Positions 9,115 to 18,079 of a stretch of DNA of 64,000 bases are shown piece by piece (the first letter of the stretch is position 1; each line of letters starts with the position of its first letter). Location: positions 51,193 through 115,192 of the forward strand of contig JACZUF010000007.1 of assembly GCA_022573285.1 (NCBI GenBank), in the 5' to 3' direction. A program made the translations under genes and the position numbers. The notes below the pieces were generated by a model that worked only from the letters and a program-made list of their open reading frames with translations, was not told the origin of the DNA and made no database searches. The stretch comes from Chloroflexota bacterium (lineage in GTDB: Bacteria > Chloroflexota > Dehalococcoidia > Lucifugimonadales > UBA3495).

Positions 9115-10317
9115 ATGGATTTTGGCTACACACCGGAACAAGAGGACCTTCGCCGGGAAGTTCAGGAATTCATCGCCGAGAACGTCAGTCAAGGGCTCCT
9201 TGACGAACTGGAGAGCGGCGAAGAAGGGGGACACGGTCCCGAGTACCGCGCCCTGGTCAAGAAGGTCGCCGACAAGGGCTGGATCGGCATCAGTTGGCCC
9301 AAAGAGTACGGCGGCCAGAGCGGCAGCCGCATGGACCAGTACATCGTCGAGGAAGAGTTCACCAGGGTCGGTATCGGCATCGGCGGCGCGGGAAGCGGTG
9401 CCCCGGCAATCCTTGCCGCCGGCACCGAGGAACAGAAAGAGTACTTCATCCCTGGAATGATCCGCGGCGAGATCACCTTCGCCTTGGGCTTCACCGAGCC
9501 CCAGGCCGGGGCCGACCTGGCGGGACTGCAATGCCGGGCGGTGCGGGACGGCGACGAGTACGTGATCAACGGGCAGAAGATGTACACCTCCGCCGCCCAC
9601 TACGCATCCCACATCTATATGATGTGCCGCACCGACCCCGACGCCCCCAGGCACCGCGGCATCTCCATCTTCCTGATACCCATGGACACGCCCGGGATCA
9701 CCGTGCGGCCGCTGTGGACCATCCAGAACGACCCGCCCGCCCCCCTGGGCACCACCTACGGCATGGCCCGCACCAACGAGACCTTCTTCGAGAACGTGCG
9801 TATCCCAGGGTCCTGCTTGCTGGGCGAGGAGAACTCCGGCTGGTACGTGGGCGCCATGGGACTGAACCTGGACCGCGTCGGCGCCAGCCGGTATCTGATC
9901 TCGGTCCGCCGCGACGAGGACATCGTCAACTGGGTCAAGGAGAACGACTTTGGCGGCCATTCCCTGGCCGGCGACCCGGCGGTACGGGACAAGCTGGCCG
10001 AACTGTGGACCGAAGCCCAGGTCTGCCGTTTGATGACCATGCGCAGCATGTCCATGGTGGATCGGGGCGATACATTCACCTACGAAGGCTCCGCCGAGAA
10101 GGTCTGGGCGCCGGAGCACGGCGTGCACACCACCGAGGCCATCTCCCAGATACTGGGGCCCTACGCCCAACTGCTCAACGGCTCAGAAGAGGCCATCGAG
10201 GACGGCCTGTTCGCCCACAACCTGATGGGTTCGTTCCAGTCGGGGATCAACCACGGCAGCGTGCAGATCATGCGCGACCAGATGGCCCGCCGTGGCCTGG
10301 GCCTGCCCAGGGGTTAA
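9115..10317 (+). CDS. Acyl-CoA dehydrogenase family protein
   Basis: FAD enzyme that oxidises an acyl-CoA to the enoyl-CoA and passes electrons to ETF. The 400-residue protein starts MDFGYTPEQEDLRREVQEF after a GGGGAG ribosome site; a longer frame upstream is not supported. Motifs: WIGISWPKEYGGQSGS (N-terminal helical domain), ALGFTEPQAGADLAG (beta domain, FAD/substrate loop), NGQKMYTSAAHYA, and the C-terminal helical domain ending QIMRDQMARRGLGLPRG. The substrate cannot be told; the RTDPDAPRHRGIS loop is common in actinobacterial/Chloroflexota homologues acting on branched or steroid-type acyl-CoAs (family knowledge, weak). It is followed 91 bases later by a second family member, a common heterodimer arrangement. 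Confidence 0.93.
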   Translation: MDFGYTPEQEDLRREVQEFIAENVSQGLLDELESGEEGGHGPEYRALVKKVADKGWIGISWPKEYGGQSGSRMDQYIVEEEFTRVGIGIGGAGSGAPAILAAGTEEQKEYFIPGMIRGEITFALGFTEPQAGADLAGLQCRAVRDGDEYVINGQKMYTSAAHYASHIYMMCRTDPDAPRHRGISIFLIPMDTPGITVRPLWTIQNDPPAPLGTTYGMARTNETFFENVRIPGSCLLGEENSGWYVGAMGLNLDRVGASRYLISVRRDEDIVNWVKENDFGGHSLAGDPAVRDKLAELWTEAQVCRLMTMRSMSMVDRGDTFTYEGSAEKVWAPEHGVHTTEAISQILGPYAQLLNGSEEAIEDGLFAHNLMGSFQSGINHGSVQIMRDQMARRGLGLPRG

Positions 10318-10408
10318 GCGCCACAGGCGCCGCAAGAGTCGACTGTGCCGTTTCATTAGGCGTGGGTCCAGATTCCAAGAACTAGCGACCGTAACTACAA
10401 GGAAATCC

Positions 10409-11584
10409 ATGGATATATTGCCCTCCGAAGAAGAACAGATGCTGAAGAACGTGGCCAGGGAGTTCTTGGAAGCGGAATGCTCCACGGCCATGGTCCGCGA
10501 GATGGAAATCGACGGTCTGGGCTACCCTCCCGCCCTCTGGAAACAGATGGCGGACCTGGGGTGGCTGGGGTTGGCGCTTCCAGAAGCGTACGGCGGCCAG
10601 GGACTGCCTCTAACCTACCTGGGCCTGATCATTGAGGAAGCCGGGCGGGTGCTGGCGCCGGTCCCGCTGCACAGCACCGCGGTGGCGGCCCTCACCATTG
10701 CCAGCGACGGAACAGACCAGCAGAAGCAGAACATCCTCCCGGCGGTATCGGACGGCAGCATGATACTCACCTGGGCCGTCCACGAGCGCGACCCCCGCCT
10801 GCTCCCAGAAGCCATGCAGTTGCAGGCCACCGCCGACGGCGACGGTTGGGTGTTGAACGGCGCCAAGATGTTCGTGGACAACTTCAACATGGCCCAGCGG
10901 TGCCTGGTGGCCTGCCGCACCTCGCCCGCCTCGGACTCCAACCAGGGGATATCTCTTTTCCTGGTGGACCCCAATGGCACCGGAGTCACCCAGACGGCGC
11001 TGGTCACTCTGGCCAAGGACAAGCAGAGCAAGGTGGACTTTAAAAACGTCCGCATCGACCGGGCGGCCCTGGTGGGCGATGTGGACCAGGGATGGCCCAT
11101 TGTCGAGGCGATGCTGGACCGGGCCACTGCGTTGCTGTGCTGCCAGATGCTCGGCGCGGCCCGTAAAGACGCCGAGATGGCCATCGAATACGCCAAGAAC
11201 CGGGTGGCCTTCGGCCGGCCCATCGGGGCGTTCCAGTCGGTGCAGCACATGCTGGCCGACATGATTCTCCATGTCGACGGCGGCCAGATGCTGACCTACG
11301 AAGCCCTGTGGAAGATGGACCGGGGCCTTCCCGCCTCGGTTGAGGTCTCACAGGCCAAGTCCTTCTGCAACGAGAAGTGCGAGGTGGTGGTGCGTACCTC
11401 CCAGGTGATCCACGGCGGTATCGGGTTCATGATGGAGTTCGACCTGCACCTGTGGTTCCGCCGGGTCACCTCTTGGACCATGCGTCTGGGGACGACCTAC
11501 GACCACCGGGCCAGGATCGCGGCGGCCCTCCTGGACGTTCCCGGCAAGGTCCGGCTGGGGATGCCCCTGCCCACGAGTGTCTAA
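10409..11584 (+). CDS. Acyl-CoA dehydrogenase family protein (second, probable partner)
   Basis: A 391-residue family member starting MDILPSEEEQMLKNVAREF (ATG at 10409, after AAGGAAATCC). It has the characteristic WLGLALPEAYGGQGLPLTYLG, LNGAKMFVDNFNMA, and a C-terminal helical domain with AYEYAKNRV-like AIEYAKNRVAFGRPIGAFQSVQH. The QVIHGGIGFMMEFDLHLWFRR segment is the conserved end of the FAD site. Downstream and co-directional with the other dehydrogenase, it may form a heteromer with it or act in the same pathway. It lacks the usual catalytic-Glu context GxGY of short-chain enzymes, so the catalytic base is unclear from reading alone. Confidence 0.9.
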   Translation: MDILPSEEEQMLKNVAREFLEAECSTAMVREMEIDGLGYPPALWKQMADLGWLGLALPEAYGGQGLPLTYLGLIIEEAGRVLAPVPLHSTAVAALTIASDGTDQQKQNILPAVSDGSMILTWAVHERDPRLLPEAMQLQATADGDGWVLNGAKMFVDNFNMAQRCLVACRTSPASDSNQGISLFLVDPNGTGVTQTALVTLAKDKQSKVDFKNVRIDRAALVGDVDQGWPIVEAMLDRATALLCCQMLGAARKDAEMAIEYAKNRVAFGRPIGAFQSVQHMLADMILHVDGGQMLTYEALWKMDRGLPASVEVSQAKSFCNEKCEVVVRTSQVIHGGIGFMMEFDLHLWFRRVTSWTMRLGTTYDHRARIAAALLDVPGKVRLGMPLPTSV

Positions 11585-11673
11585 AAAGACGGGGCCTAAC
11601 CGGACCGGGTCTAAGATTCAAACACCAGATGCCGCTGGGTTGAACGGCGGCTAAAATTAATGGAGAGTGACCG

Positions 11674-11877
11674 ATGGCCAAAGATGTCGTATGCGGCAAG
11701 GAGATAGACGAGGAACAGGCGCGGGCCGAGACTTCGCTGACCGTCCACGGGGCCTCCGAGGTGGACCCGGCGCAGGGGACCCGCATCTTTCACGACGGCC
11801 AGTGGCTGTATTTCTGCGGTCTGGACTGCCGGACCAAGTTCCTGGCCAGCCCCGACGCCTACCTCGAGAACAAGTAG
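11674..11877 (+). CDS. YHS-domain protein
   Basis: A 67-residue protein formed entirely by a YHS domain: DVVCGKEIDEEQA at the N-terminus and YFCGLDCRTKFLASPDAYLE at the C-terminus, giving two Cys pairs suited to metal (Zn/Cu/Fe) binding. Such small YHS proteins are found beside heavy-metal transporters and monooxygenases; a specific role is not evident. The start at 11674 follows GGAGAGTGACCG. Confidence 0.82.
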   Translation: MAKDVVCGKEIDEEQARAETSLTVHGASEVDPAQGTRIFHDGQWLYFCGLDCRTKFLASPDAYLENK

Positions 11878-11911
11878 GGGCATCCCGATTCCGTCGGGAC
11901 CGTGCCCCTAC
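11874..11911. repeat. Hairpin overlapping the YHS stop codon, part of a short dispersed repeat
   Basis: GTAGGGGCA (11874-11882) pairs with TGCCCCTAC (11903-11911), with an inner CCGA/TCGG pairing. It includes the YHS stop codon and lacks a T tract, so it is more like a REP-type element than a terminator. The 13 bases GTGCCCCTACGCG at 11902-11914 recur at 12582-12594 after the next gene. Confidence 0.5.
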
Positions 11912-11975
11912 GCGCATCAGACGAATCCCATAAGCCAGACCCTGGACCGAACCCGGCCTGGAGTAAAGAATAACC

Positions 11976-12578
11976 ATGCCTGACGCCATAAAGCTCGACC
12001 CCAAGAAGACCGCCTTTATCATCATCGACATGGTGAACGCCATCGCCAAGGGCGGTCCCGGCCCCACCTACACGCTGCCCGATAACCGCAAGGACATCGT
12101 GGCCAGCTTCCAGAAGATGATTGCCCATTGCCGCAAGGTTGGGACGCCGCTCATCTACATCACCACCCACCGCCGGGCGGACAACGCCGACAGTCCAAAG
12201 ACGGTCTCCGACATCGGCGGGGGCGGCGGCAATCCGATGTTGCCCGGCACTCCTGCGGTGGATGTCATCGACGAACTGGCCTTGCAGCCCGACGACTTCC
12301 TCCTGGTGAAGCCCCGGTTCAGCGCGTTCTACGGCACCAACCTGGACGGCATCCTGCGGCACCTGGGCACCGAGACCATCTTGGTGGGCGGAATCTCCAC
12401 TCAGCGTAGTGTGGAGGGCACGGCCAGGGACGCCAAGAACCGGGACATGCAGTGTGTGGTGGTCAGCGATTGCTGCACCGCCGGCGAGGTGGATGTCCAC
12501 GAGATGACCATCAATCACGTGCTGCCGCTATTGGTCCGGGTCCGAAACACGGACGAGACGATCACCGCCCTGAGTTAA
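11976..12578 (+). CDS. Isochorismatase-fold hydrolase lacking the catalytic cysteine
   Basis: A 200-residue protein of the isochorismatase/cysteine hydrolase superfamily. It keeps the first catalytic acid (D18 in AFIIIDMVN) and the Lys (K112 in LLVKPRFSAFYGT). In the third motif, normally T-N-x-C-V-x-x-T-A-R-D-A, it reads STQRSVEGTARDA, placing Ser145 where the nucleophilic Cys should be. It may therefore act like the EntB-type, non-cysteine members, use Ser, or be non-catalytic. It follows the YHS gene in the same direction; the substrate is unknown. Confidence 0.85.
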   Translation: MPDAIKLDPKKTAFIIIDMVNAIAKGGPGPTYTLPDNRKDIVASFQKMIAHCRKVGTPLIYITTHRRADNADSPKTVSDIGGGGGNPMLPGTPAVDVIDELALQPDDFLLVKPRFSAFYGTNLDGILRHLGTETILVGGISTQRSVEGTARDAKNRDMQCVVVSDCCTAGEVDVHEMTINHVLPLLVRVRNTDETITALS

Positions 12579-12618
12579 CCGGTGCCCCTACGCGTGTCAA
12601 TCTCAGCCCCAATAAAAA

Positions 12619-12642
12619 GGCCCCTTCCTAATGGAAGGGGCC
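12619..12642. terminator. Bidirectional terminator between convergent genes
   Basis: GGCCCCTTCC-TAAT-GGAAGGGGCC is a perfect 10-bp stem. On the minus strand it is followed by TTTTTATT, making a strong terminator for the LLM oxidoreductase gene; on the plus strand the tail GTTATT is weaker but serves the isochorismatase-like gene. Confidence 0.85.
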
Positions 12643-12664
12643 GTTATTCGCGCCGTTATACGGC

Positions 12665-13864
12665 CTAATCGTCGTAGGGCTTGAGCTTGATCTGGTGCAG
12701 AGCCGGGATGACCTCTTTGCCCAGGAGCTCGATGGAGCGCATGGTGTCTTCGTGCTTCATGGCGCCCTCGTTCCCGTAGATGTGGAGGTATCCGGGGCTC
12801 AGGCGCTCGATGATCTCGGTGAATTTCCCGATGACCGTCTCCGGGCTGCCCACGATGATGTTGTTGACGGCCTGGAGTTCCTCATAGGACGTTGGGTTGC
12901 CGTATTCCGAGGAACCGGTCCCAAGGGCCGGCCGCGCCCGCTTTATCTCCACCGCGCGCCGGGACTGGTAACCGGGGGGGTCGTTGTGCTCCCTGGGGCC
13001 TTTCTGGCGGTGGGCCGCGGTCCACATGAACTCGCGGCCGATCTCGATGGCCTTCTCATCGGTATCCGCCACCACGCAGCGGAGCAGGTACCCGAAGTGT
13101 TCCGGGCCGGCCTTGTAGCCAACGTCGCGGGCGGTGTCGATGTAGATCTGCTTCAGCCATTCGGTGGTTTCCACCAGAGCGCCCAGGTTCATGTAGGGGT
13201 GACCGTGGGTGGCGGCCCAGACCACGCTCTCGGGACTGCCGGTGCCGGGGAACCAGATGTCCGGGCGGGGGTTCTGCATCGGCCTCACCCAGGGATTGAC
13301 CACCCGGTACTTGAAATACTTGCCCTCGTGCCGGAAGGGACCCGGTTCGGTCCAGCACCTGATAATCAGGTCGTGGGCCTCCTGGAACCGGGCGAAGTTT
13401 TCCGTTGGGTCGTTCCCGGAAAGCAGGGTCTCCACGGCGGTGCCGCGCACGAACCCGGAGATTATCCGGCCGCCGGAATAGCAGTCCAGCATGGCGATCT
13501 CCTCGGCCATGCGGATGGGGTCGTTGACCGAGACGACGTTGCCCAAGATGGCGATCTTGACCTTCTTGGTCAGCTTGGCGATGACGGCGGCGTCCAGGTT
13601 CACCGCCGGCTTCATGCACCAGTACGAAGCGTGGTGCTCGTTGGTCATGATGCCGTCGAAGCCCACCTCATCCGCCAGTTGGTACTGCTCGTGGTACTGG
13701 TTGTAAAGGACCGCGGCCTTCTCCGGGTCGAAGTAGGTGTTGGGAAAGCCAAGGCGTCCCGATTCGTACTTCTCCAAGTCCTCGTTGCCGACGTGCCCAT
13801 AGGGCTGTTCGGAGAACCAGTAGATCTCGGGATGTTCGGTGGGCCGTTTTAGCTGGTCAACCAT
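12665..13864 (-). CDS. LLM-class (luciferase-like) flavin-dependent oxidoreductase
   Basis: A 399-residue protein of the bacterial luciferase-like monooxygenase superfamily, using reduced FMN or F420. Features: EIYWFSEQPYGHV at the N-terminus, GFDGIMTNEHHASYWCMKP, IAILGNVVSVNDPIRMAEEIAMLD, the SGGRIISGFVRGTA flavin-binding turn, and the NIIVGSPETVIGKFTEIIERL C-terminal segment. ATG at 13864 is chosen because GAGGAGGAGC precedes it; an 18-residue upstream extension has no ribosome site. Large paralogue sets of these enzymes are known in SAR202 Chloroflexota, where they are proposed to attack recalcitrant organic matter; the substrate here is unknown. Confidence 0.92.
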   Translation of the reverse strand: MVDQLKRPTEHPEIYWFSEQPYGHVGNEDLEKYESGRLGFPNTYFDPEKAAVLYNQYHEQYQLADEVGFDGIMTNEHHASYWCMKPAVNLDAAVIAKLTKKVKIAILGNVVSVNDPIRMAEEIAMLDCYSGGRIISGFVRGTAVETLLSGNDPTENFARFQEAHDLIIRCWTEPGPFRHEGKYFKYRVVNPWVRPMQNPRPDIWFPGTGSPESVVWAATHGHPYMNLGALVETTEWLKQIYIDTARDVGYKAGPEHFGYLLRCVVADTDEKAIEIGREFMWTAAHRQKGPREHNDPPGYQSRRAVEIKRARPALGTGSSEYGNPTSYEELQAVNNIIVGSPETVIGKFTEIIERLSPGYLHIYGNEGAMKHEDTMRSIELLGKEVIPALHQIKLKPYDD

Positions 13865-14135
13865 TTGCTCCTCCTCTCGCTCCCAGTCACCGAAGCAGGG
13901 CGGTTCCCGCCTCGACACCGGGAATTATAGTCAATGGGAATTCTAGTGGCAACTGTATATCAACTCATTGTTGCGGTGATGGGTCTTAAAGCATGTATTT
14001 GGTCCTAGATCAGCAAGGAATAGACCACCGCCCTCACGAACCCCGGGCATGGCGGGCGCGTGCCGCCGGGCGCACGGAGTAATGGAGGATTTCTGGCACG
14101 AAAGAAAGAAGCTGCAGCGGACGGGCGGTAGGCTG

Positions 14136-15749
14136 CTAGACGGGAACGGCGGCCCGCAGGTCGGGAATGCGCTCCTCCCTCGAAACGAGCGGCGCGTACG
14201 GGCCCAGTAGGCGCTCAAACTCGCGGTGGTAGAACTCGGGCATTACAGCCGAACCGCCTTCGTGGAATTCGCGGAACTGCCGGTCCGTGGTCAAACATTG
14301 AAGGATTTTGCGAAAGCGGCCGATGCCCTCTTTAACGCGAAGGGTGCGCACGGTATACAGCAATCGCAGGGTCTGGCTACTGGTCGTGCCCAGCCGCCGC
14401 CACCAGAACCGGCGGTTGGAGTAATGCAATAGCATGTCCAGCATTCCTTGGTAATAGGTGACCGGGTCGTAGTTCTTCAGGGTCGTGACCAAATATGGGA
14501 AGTAGTAAAACGAGAACGGCATCGCCTCAAGAATGCGCCCGTCCCTCAGGTAATCGTCGTGCAGCGGGGTGCCGCCAAATGGCACCGGGATGTTCAGCAC
14601 GGGCCAGGCGAACGGCGTTAGAGACATGAACTCTTTGGTCAACTCCACTGGCTCGCTACCGGAATCGGTGTCCAGGCCGAACATGAAGTTGACCTGGATG
14701 GCCGGAACGTACGACTGAAGGAGTTCCAGATGCTCGGCTACCGCCTGCACCTTTGCAGCCCCGGTCTTGCTTCCTACCCCGGCTTTGTTGGAGTAATCGG
14801 TCCACGACTCCACACCGGGCGCAATGAAGAAGCAATTGGTATCGCGCAGGCGCTGCATGCGCGGCGCTTTGAGCACCGACAGGGAACTCTCCATGATATA
14901 TGGGTTCCGCTGGCCCTCAGGCACTCGTTCCAGAACGTCCATGGTCTTATCGAACTGCACCGCGAAATTGGGGTCTTGGAAGGTGATTTTCACCCCGGGA
15001 TAGGACGCGGAGATGTACTTCAGATCAGCCTCCAGTTGGTCCGGAGGCAGCACGGAGTAGGGGTTGTTCCAGTCGGTGCAGAAATTGCAAGTGTAGGGGC
15101 AACCTAGGCTGGCCAGCAACGGGACCATACTGGCGAAATAGGGCTTTTTGCCCCGCAGGAAGCTGGCGGTCCGCACATCGGGCATGCGCTCTTCCAGGCT
15201 GGGAAGGACCGTTAGTGGTCTTCCACTGGAGACGATGGAATTGAGTTCGTAGTGGCCGCCCAGAATATCGGCCACCAGTTCCCGGTCGCATTGGGTGACT
15301 ACCAGATCGAAAAAGCGCAGGCAATCTTGGGGAAAGGACTTGGCGTGGGGGCCTCCGATGACGGTGATTGTCCCTTCTCGCCGGTATAGCTTGGCCAGAG
15401 CGTAGCTAAGGGCGCAATCTTTGGTGTAGACCGACAGGAACACCATGTCCAGGTTGGCGGGTAGCTTGCGTTTGGGGTCGCCCTGTCCGTAGAAAGTCGC
15501 GTAGTAAACCTCGTGTCCCAATTGCCGGGCCCATACGGCCACGGCCTGGGGCATGATGCTGGCATATTGCTTGGTGGTGAGGAAGTCCTCTAGAGTCTGC
15601 CGCAAGGTGGGCGAACAACCTGCCGCCAGCAACTCTATGACGCCTATCTTCAAACCGGGCCCAAGCCTACGATCGATTCCAACGCTCTTCCTGCCAAAAC
15701 CGCATCTTAACAGCAACCCTAGCATACGGGCACCGGCCGGGAATAACAA
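14136..15749 (-). CDS. B12-binding-type radical SAM protein
   Basis: A 537-residue protein. An N-terminal half resembles a cobalamin-binding Rossmann domain (LKIGVIELLAAG near residue 33, AVWARQLGHEVYYATFYG, VFLSVYTKDCALSYALAKLY, ITVIGGPHAKSFP). The radical SAM core has the cluster motif CPYTCNFC (C-x3-C-x2-C) near residue 220, then FQDPNFAVQF and FFIAPGVESWTDYSNKAG. The canonical B12 base-off DxHxxG His is not obvious. Such proteins do methylations or ring rearrangements; the substrate is unknown. The start may be the internal MLGLLLRCGF. It is a single gene, divergent from the dehydrogenase at 15849. Confidence 0.85.
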   Translation of the reverse strand: MLFPAGARMLGLLLRCGFGRKSVGIDRRLGPGLKIGVIELLAAGCSPTLRQTLEDFLTTKQYASIMPQAVAVWARQLGHEVYYATFYGQGDPKRKLPANLDMVFLSVYTKDCALSYALAKLYRREGTITVIGGPHAKSFPQDCLRFFDLVVTQCDRELVADILGGHYELNSIVSSGRPLTVLPSLEERMPDVRTASFLRGKKPYFASMVPLLASLGCPYTCNFCTDWNNPYSVLPPDQLEADLKYISASYPGVKITFQDPNFAVQFDKTMDVLERVPEGQRNPYIMESSLSVLKAPRMQRLRDTNCFFIAPGVESWTDYSNKAGVGSKTGAAKVQAVAEHLELLQSYVPAIQVNFMFGLDTDSGSEPVELTKEFMSLTPFAWPVLNIPVPFGGTPLHDDYLRDGRILEAMPFSFYYFPYLVTTLKNYDPVTYYQGMLDMLLHYSNRRFWWRRLGTTSSQTLRLLYTVRTLRVKEGIGRFRKILQCLTTDRQFREFHEGGSAVMPEFYHREFERLLGPYAPLVSREERIPDLRAAVPV

Positions 15750-15848
15750 TGCCGGGGCGCTGCCCGCTGCGGGAAACGGCTGTAGCGTCAGCCGTCCCCA
15801 TTCAGAGCTATTGACTAATCAGTCAGCCGTGTAAGATACATTCAACTT

Positions 15849-17522
15849 ATGAGCACATCATCTGAAACTAATGGGCCGGTCAAAGGTGATCCGCCTAGGG
15901 TGGTGATTTTGGGCGGTGGGTATGGCGGGATCTACACCGCTCTGAAATTACAAAGAGCGGCCCGCCGTGGCCGGATCCATCTTTCTCTGGTGAGTCAAGA
16001 AAACTATTTCCTGGCCCACCCCATGCTGGCGGAGGTGGTCTCGGGCAGTATCGAACCACCTCACATAGTGAACCCCATCAGGCGGATGTTGCCCCACGTC
16101 CACTTTCATCAAGCCCGAATCCAGTCCGTTGAAGTCGAAAGCCGCACTCTCGTTATCAACCGCCTGGGACAAAGCTCCAGGTACGACCGGATTCCATTTG
16201 ATCACCTGGTGATCGCCGTCGGCAGCCGCACCGACCTGTCCAGACTACCGGGCATGGAGGAACACGCCTTTCCCTTCAAGACTCTGGGCGACGCCTTCTT
16301 TTTGCGCAACCACGTGATCAGCGTATTGGAGGAGGCCGAGGTGGAAACCGATCCCAAAGAGAAGCAAGATTTGCTTACTTTCGTGGTTGCGGGAGGCGGC
16401 TACACCGGAGTCGAGGTGGCCTCCGAGATCAATTCTTTCACCCGGGAAGCGGCCAAAAGCTACCGCCGGATCGACCCATCGGAGATAAGAGTAATCTTGC
16501 TTCACCGCGGGAGCCGGTTATTGCCGGTCCTGCCCGATAAATTGGCTGAGTTTAGCCACCGGGTAATGCAACGCCGGGGCGTCGAAGTGCGCCTCAACAC
16601 CGCGATCACGGAAGCCACGTCGCAGAGCGCGATATTAGGCAACGGCGAAACGATCTCAACCAGGACGCTGGTGGTGGCATTGGGTTCAGCCCCGAACCAG
16701 TTGCTGGACGTCTTGCCGGGCAAACGGAGCGCAAGAGGCCGCTTGGTGGTGGACGACACGCTGTCCGTCCCTGACTGCCCGGGGGTCTGGGCCGTGGGTG
16801 ACTGCGCCGCCGTGCCCGACGTTCACACCGGCGGGACCTGCCCGCCTACGGCCCAATATGCGATTAGACAAGCCAAGCACGTGGCCCGGAATATACTGGC
16901 GACGATCAACGGAAAGAGCCTGCGCCCTTTTTCGCACCGCAATCTGGGCGTTTTTGTTCCCCTGGGCAGGTTTTCCGGAGCCGCCGAAGTGTTGGGTCTA
17001 AAGGTGTCGGGGTTTTTGGCCTGGTGGCTTTACCGGTCCTATTACCTGTATCAGCTCCCTCGATTGGAGCGTAAGGTCCGTGTTGTGACGGACTGGACAC
17101 TGGAGCTGTTCTTTCACCGCGACATCGTGCGGATGGACATCGCCAGGAGCCAAGGAATCTCCAGGGCGCATTACGAGCCCGGACAGCTCATATACCGGGA
17201 GGGAGATCTGGCGCGCAACTTCTATACCATCTTGAACGGCCAGGTGCAGGTGGTGCGCAATGACAATGGTGAAGACACGCCCGTGGCGACCTTGGGCGCC
17301 GGTGAATCCTTCGGTGAGGTGTCCCTGCTGCAGGGGATCCGGCATACCGCATCGGTGCGGGCCCTCGACACCACCGACCTCCTGGTAATGAGCGGCGCCG
17401 ACTTCAAGGCCCTGGCCACCTCCTCCACCCAATTCGCAGAGTCTCTCGCTGATGTGATGCAGCAGCGGCTATCCGGTAGCCGCCGTCCTGAGTCTGCAGC
17501 AGACGATGACCCGGTAGCATAG
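15849..17522 (+). CDS. NDH-2-like FAD/NAD oxidoreductase fused to a cyclic-nucleotide-binding-like domain
   Basis: Residues 1-420 are a type II NADH dehydrogenase-like flavoprotein: FAD motif VVILGGGYGGIYTALKLQ, second dinucleotide motif FVVAGGGYTGVEVASEI, and VWAVGDCAAVPD near residue 315. A hydrophobic C-terminal part (GFLAWWLYRSYYLYQLPRLERKVRVVTDW) suits membrane association. Residues 438-545 form a CRP-like cNMP domain (YEPGQLIYREGDLARNFYTILNG, GESFGEVSLLQGIRHTASVRA). At the phosphate-binding cassette the Arg that contacts the cyclic phosphate appears replaced by His (RHTASV against the usual xRSAxV), so cAMP binding is doubtful. It probably feeds electrons to quinones with a regulatory sensor tail. 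Confidence 0.87.
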   Translation: MSTSSETNGPVKGDPPRVVILGGGYGGIYTALKLQRAARRGRIHLSLVSQENYFLAHPMLAEVVSGSIEPPHIVNPIRRMLPHVHFHQARIQSVEVESRTLVINRLGQSSRYDRIPFDHLVIAVGSRTDLSRLPGMEEHAFPFKTLGDAFFLRNHVISVLEEAEVETDPKEKQDLLTFVVAGGGYTGVEVASEINSFTREAAKSYRRIDPSEIRVILLHRGSRLLPVLPDKLAEFSHRVMQRRGVEVRLNTAITEATSQSAILGNGETISTRTLVVALGSAPNQLLDVLPGKRSARGRLVVDDTLSVPDCPGVWAVGDCAAVPDVHTGGTCPPTAQYAIRQAKHVARNILATINGKSLRPFSHRNLGVFVPLGRFSGAAEVLGLKVSGFLAWWLYRSYYLYQLPRLERKVRVVTDWTLELFFHRDIVRMDIARSQGISRAHYEPGQLIYREGDLARNFYTILNGQVQVVRNDNGEDTPVATLGAGESFGEVSLLQGIRHTASVRALDTTDLLVMSGADFKALATSSTQFAESLADVMQQRLSGSRRPESAADDDPVA

Positions 17523-17638
17523 AGGGAGATTTCGCCTGGGAATAGGCTGGGTTAGGGGCAGGTGGGGCGGAATAATTGGGGGCTGGCTAGGATTTGGAGG
17601 GGAGGTCGGGCGCCGAAAATGTTCGAGCGTCTACTTGG

Positions 17639-17770
17639 CTACCTTCGTGCCCTTTTAAGATTTTGCTTTAACCCGTTGATCTTGCGCGCTTCCGAGTTGA
17701 TGCGCTTCACGAATTCCGCGGTCGTTTCTACTTGTTTTTCCCGCTTGCGCTTGGGCTTGGACCGGACCAT
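17639..17770 (-). CDS. Possible 43-residue basic protein
   Basis: A minus-strand frame from ATG at 17770 reads MVRSKPKRKREKQVETTAEF, continues VKRINSEARKINGLKQN and ends in LKRARR. AGGGAG lies at a reasonable distance upstream. It is strongly basic with helix-forming spacing and could bind nucleic acid or be a small ribosome-associated protein. It is the only credible gene in the 17523-18079 interval; the overlapping plus-strand frame there (17562-18083) has no domain and poor composition. No family is recognised. Confidence 0.4.
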   Translation of the reverse strand: MVRSKPKRKREKQVETTAEFVKRINSEARKINGLKQNLKRARR

Positions 17771-18001
17771 GATCGCTTGCTCCCTCTGTTTGGTTGACCG
17801 TAATGAATGTACTTATTGCTGGAAAATGTCCCCAGGCATTCTTGGTTTTATTCGAGCACCCTGCGAGACGGCTCACGCCGATCATACACGAAACTGCCCG
17901 CTCAAGCCTACCATACTGAACGGTGATCGCAGACATGTTGGTCCGGGCGGACCGATTCTGCTCCATAGACCGGACCTGTCCGGCCGTAAGTCAATGAACA
18001 G

Positions 18002-18048
18002 AAAAGAAAAGGGGCGTCACGATCGAATCGGGGCGCCCCTTTTCTTTG
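18002..18048 (-). terminator. Terminator of the BNR-propeller gene
   Basis: AAAGAAAAGGGGCG (from 18003) and CGCCCCTTTTCTTT (ending 18048) are perfect reverse complements around a 19-base loop. On the minus strand the stem ends in CCTTTTCTTTTC, fitting a terminator just after the stop at 18080. It could also work in the other direction. Confidence 0.7.
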
Positions 18049-18079
18049 CCTACTGTGGATGGCCCCCTCAGGAGTTAGC

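Noticed and set aside
12695..13852. 385-residue plus-strand frame opposite the LLM oxidoreductase
   Set aside because: Antisense shadow; Val/Gly/Asp-rich composition and no motif.
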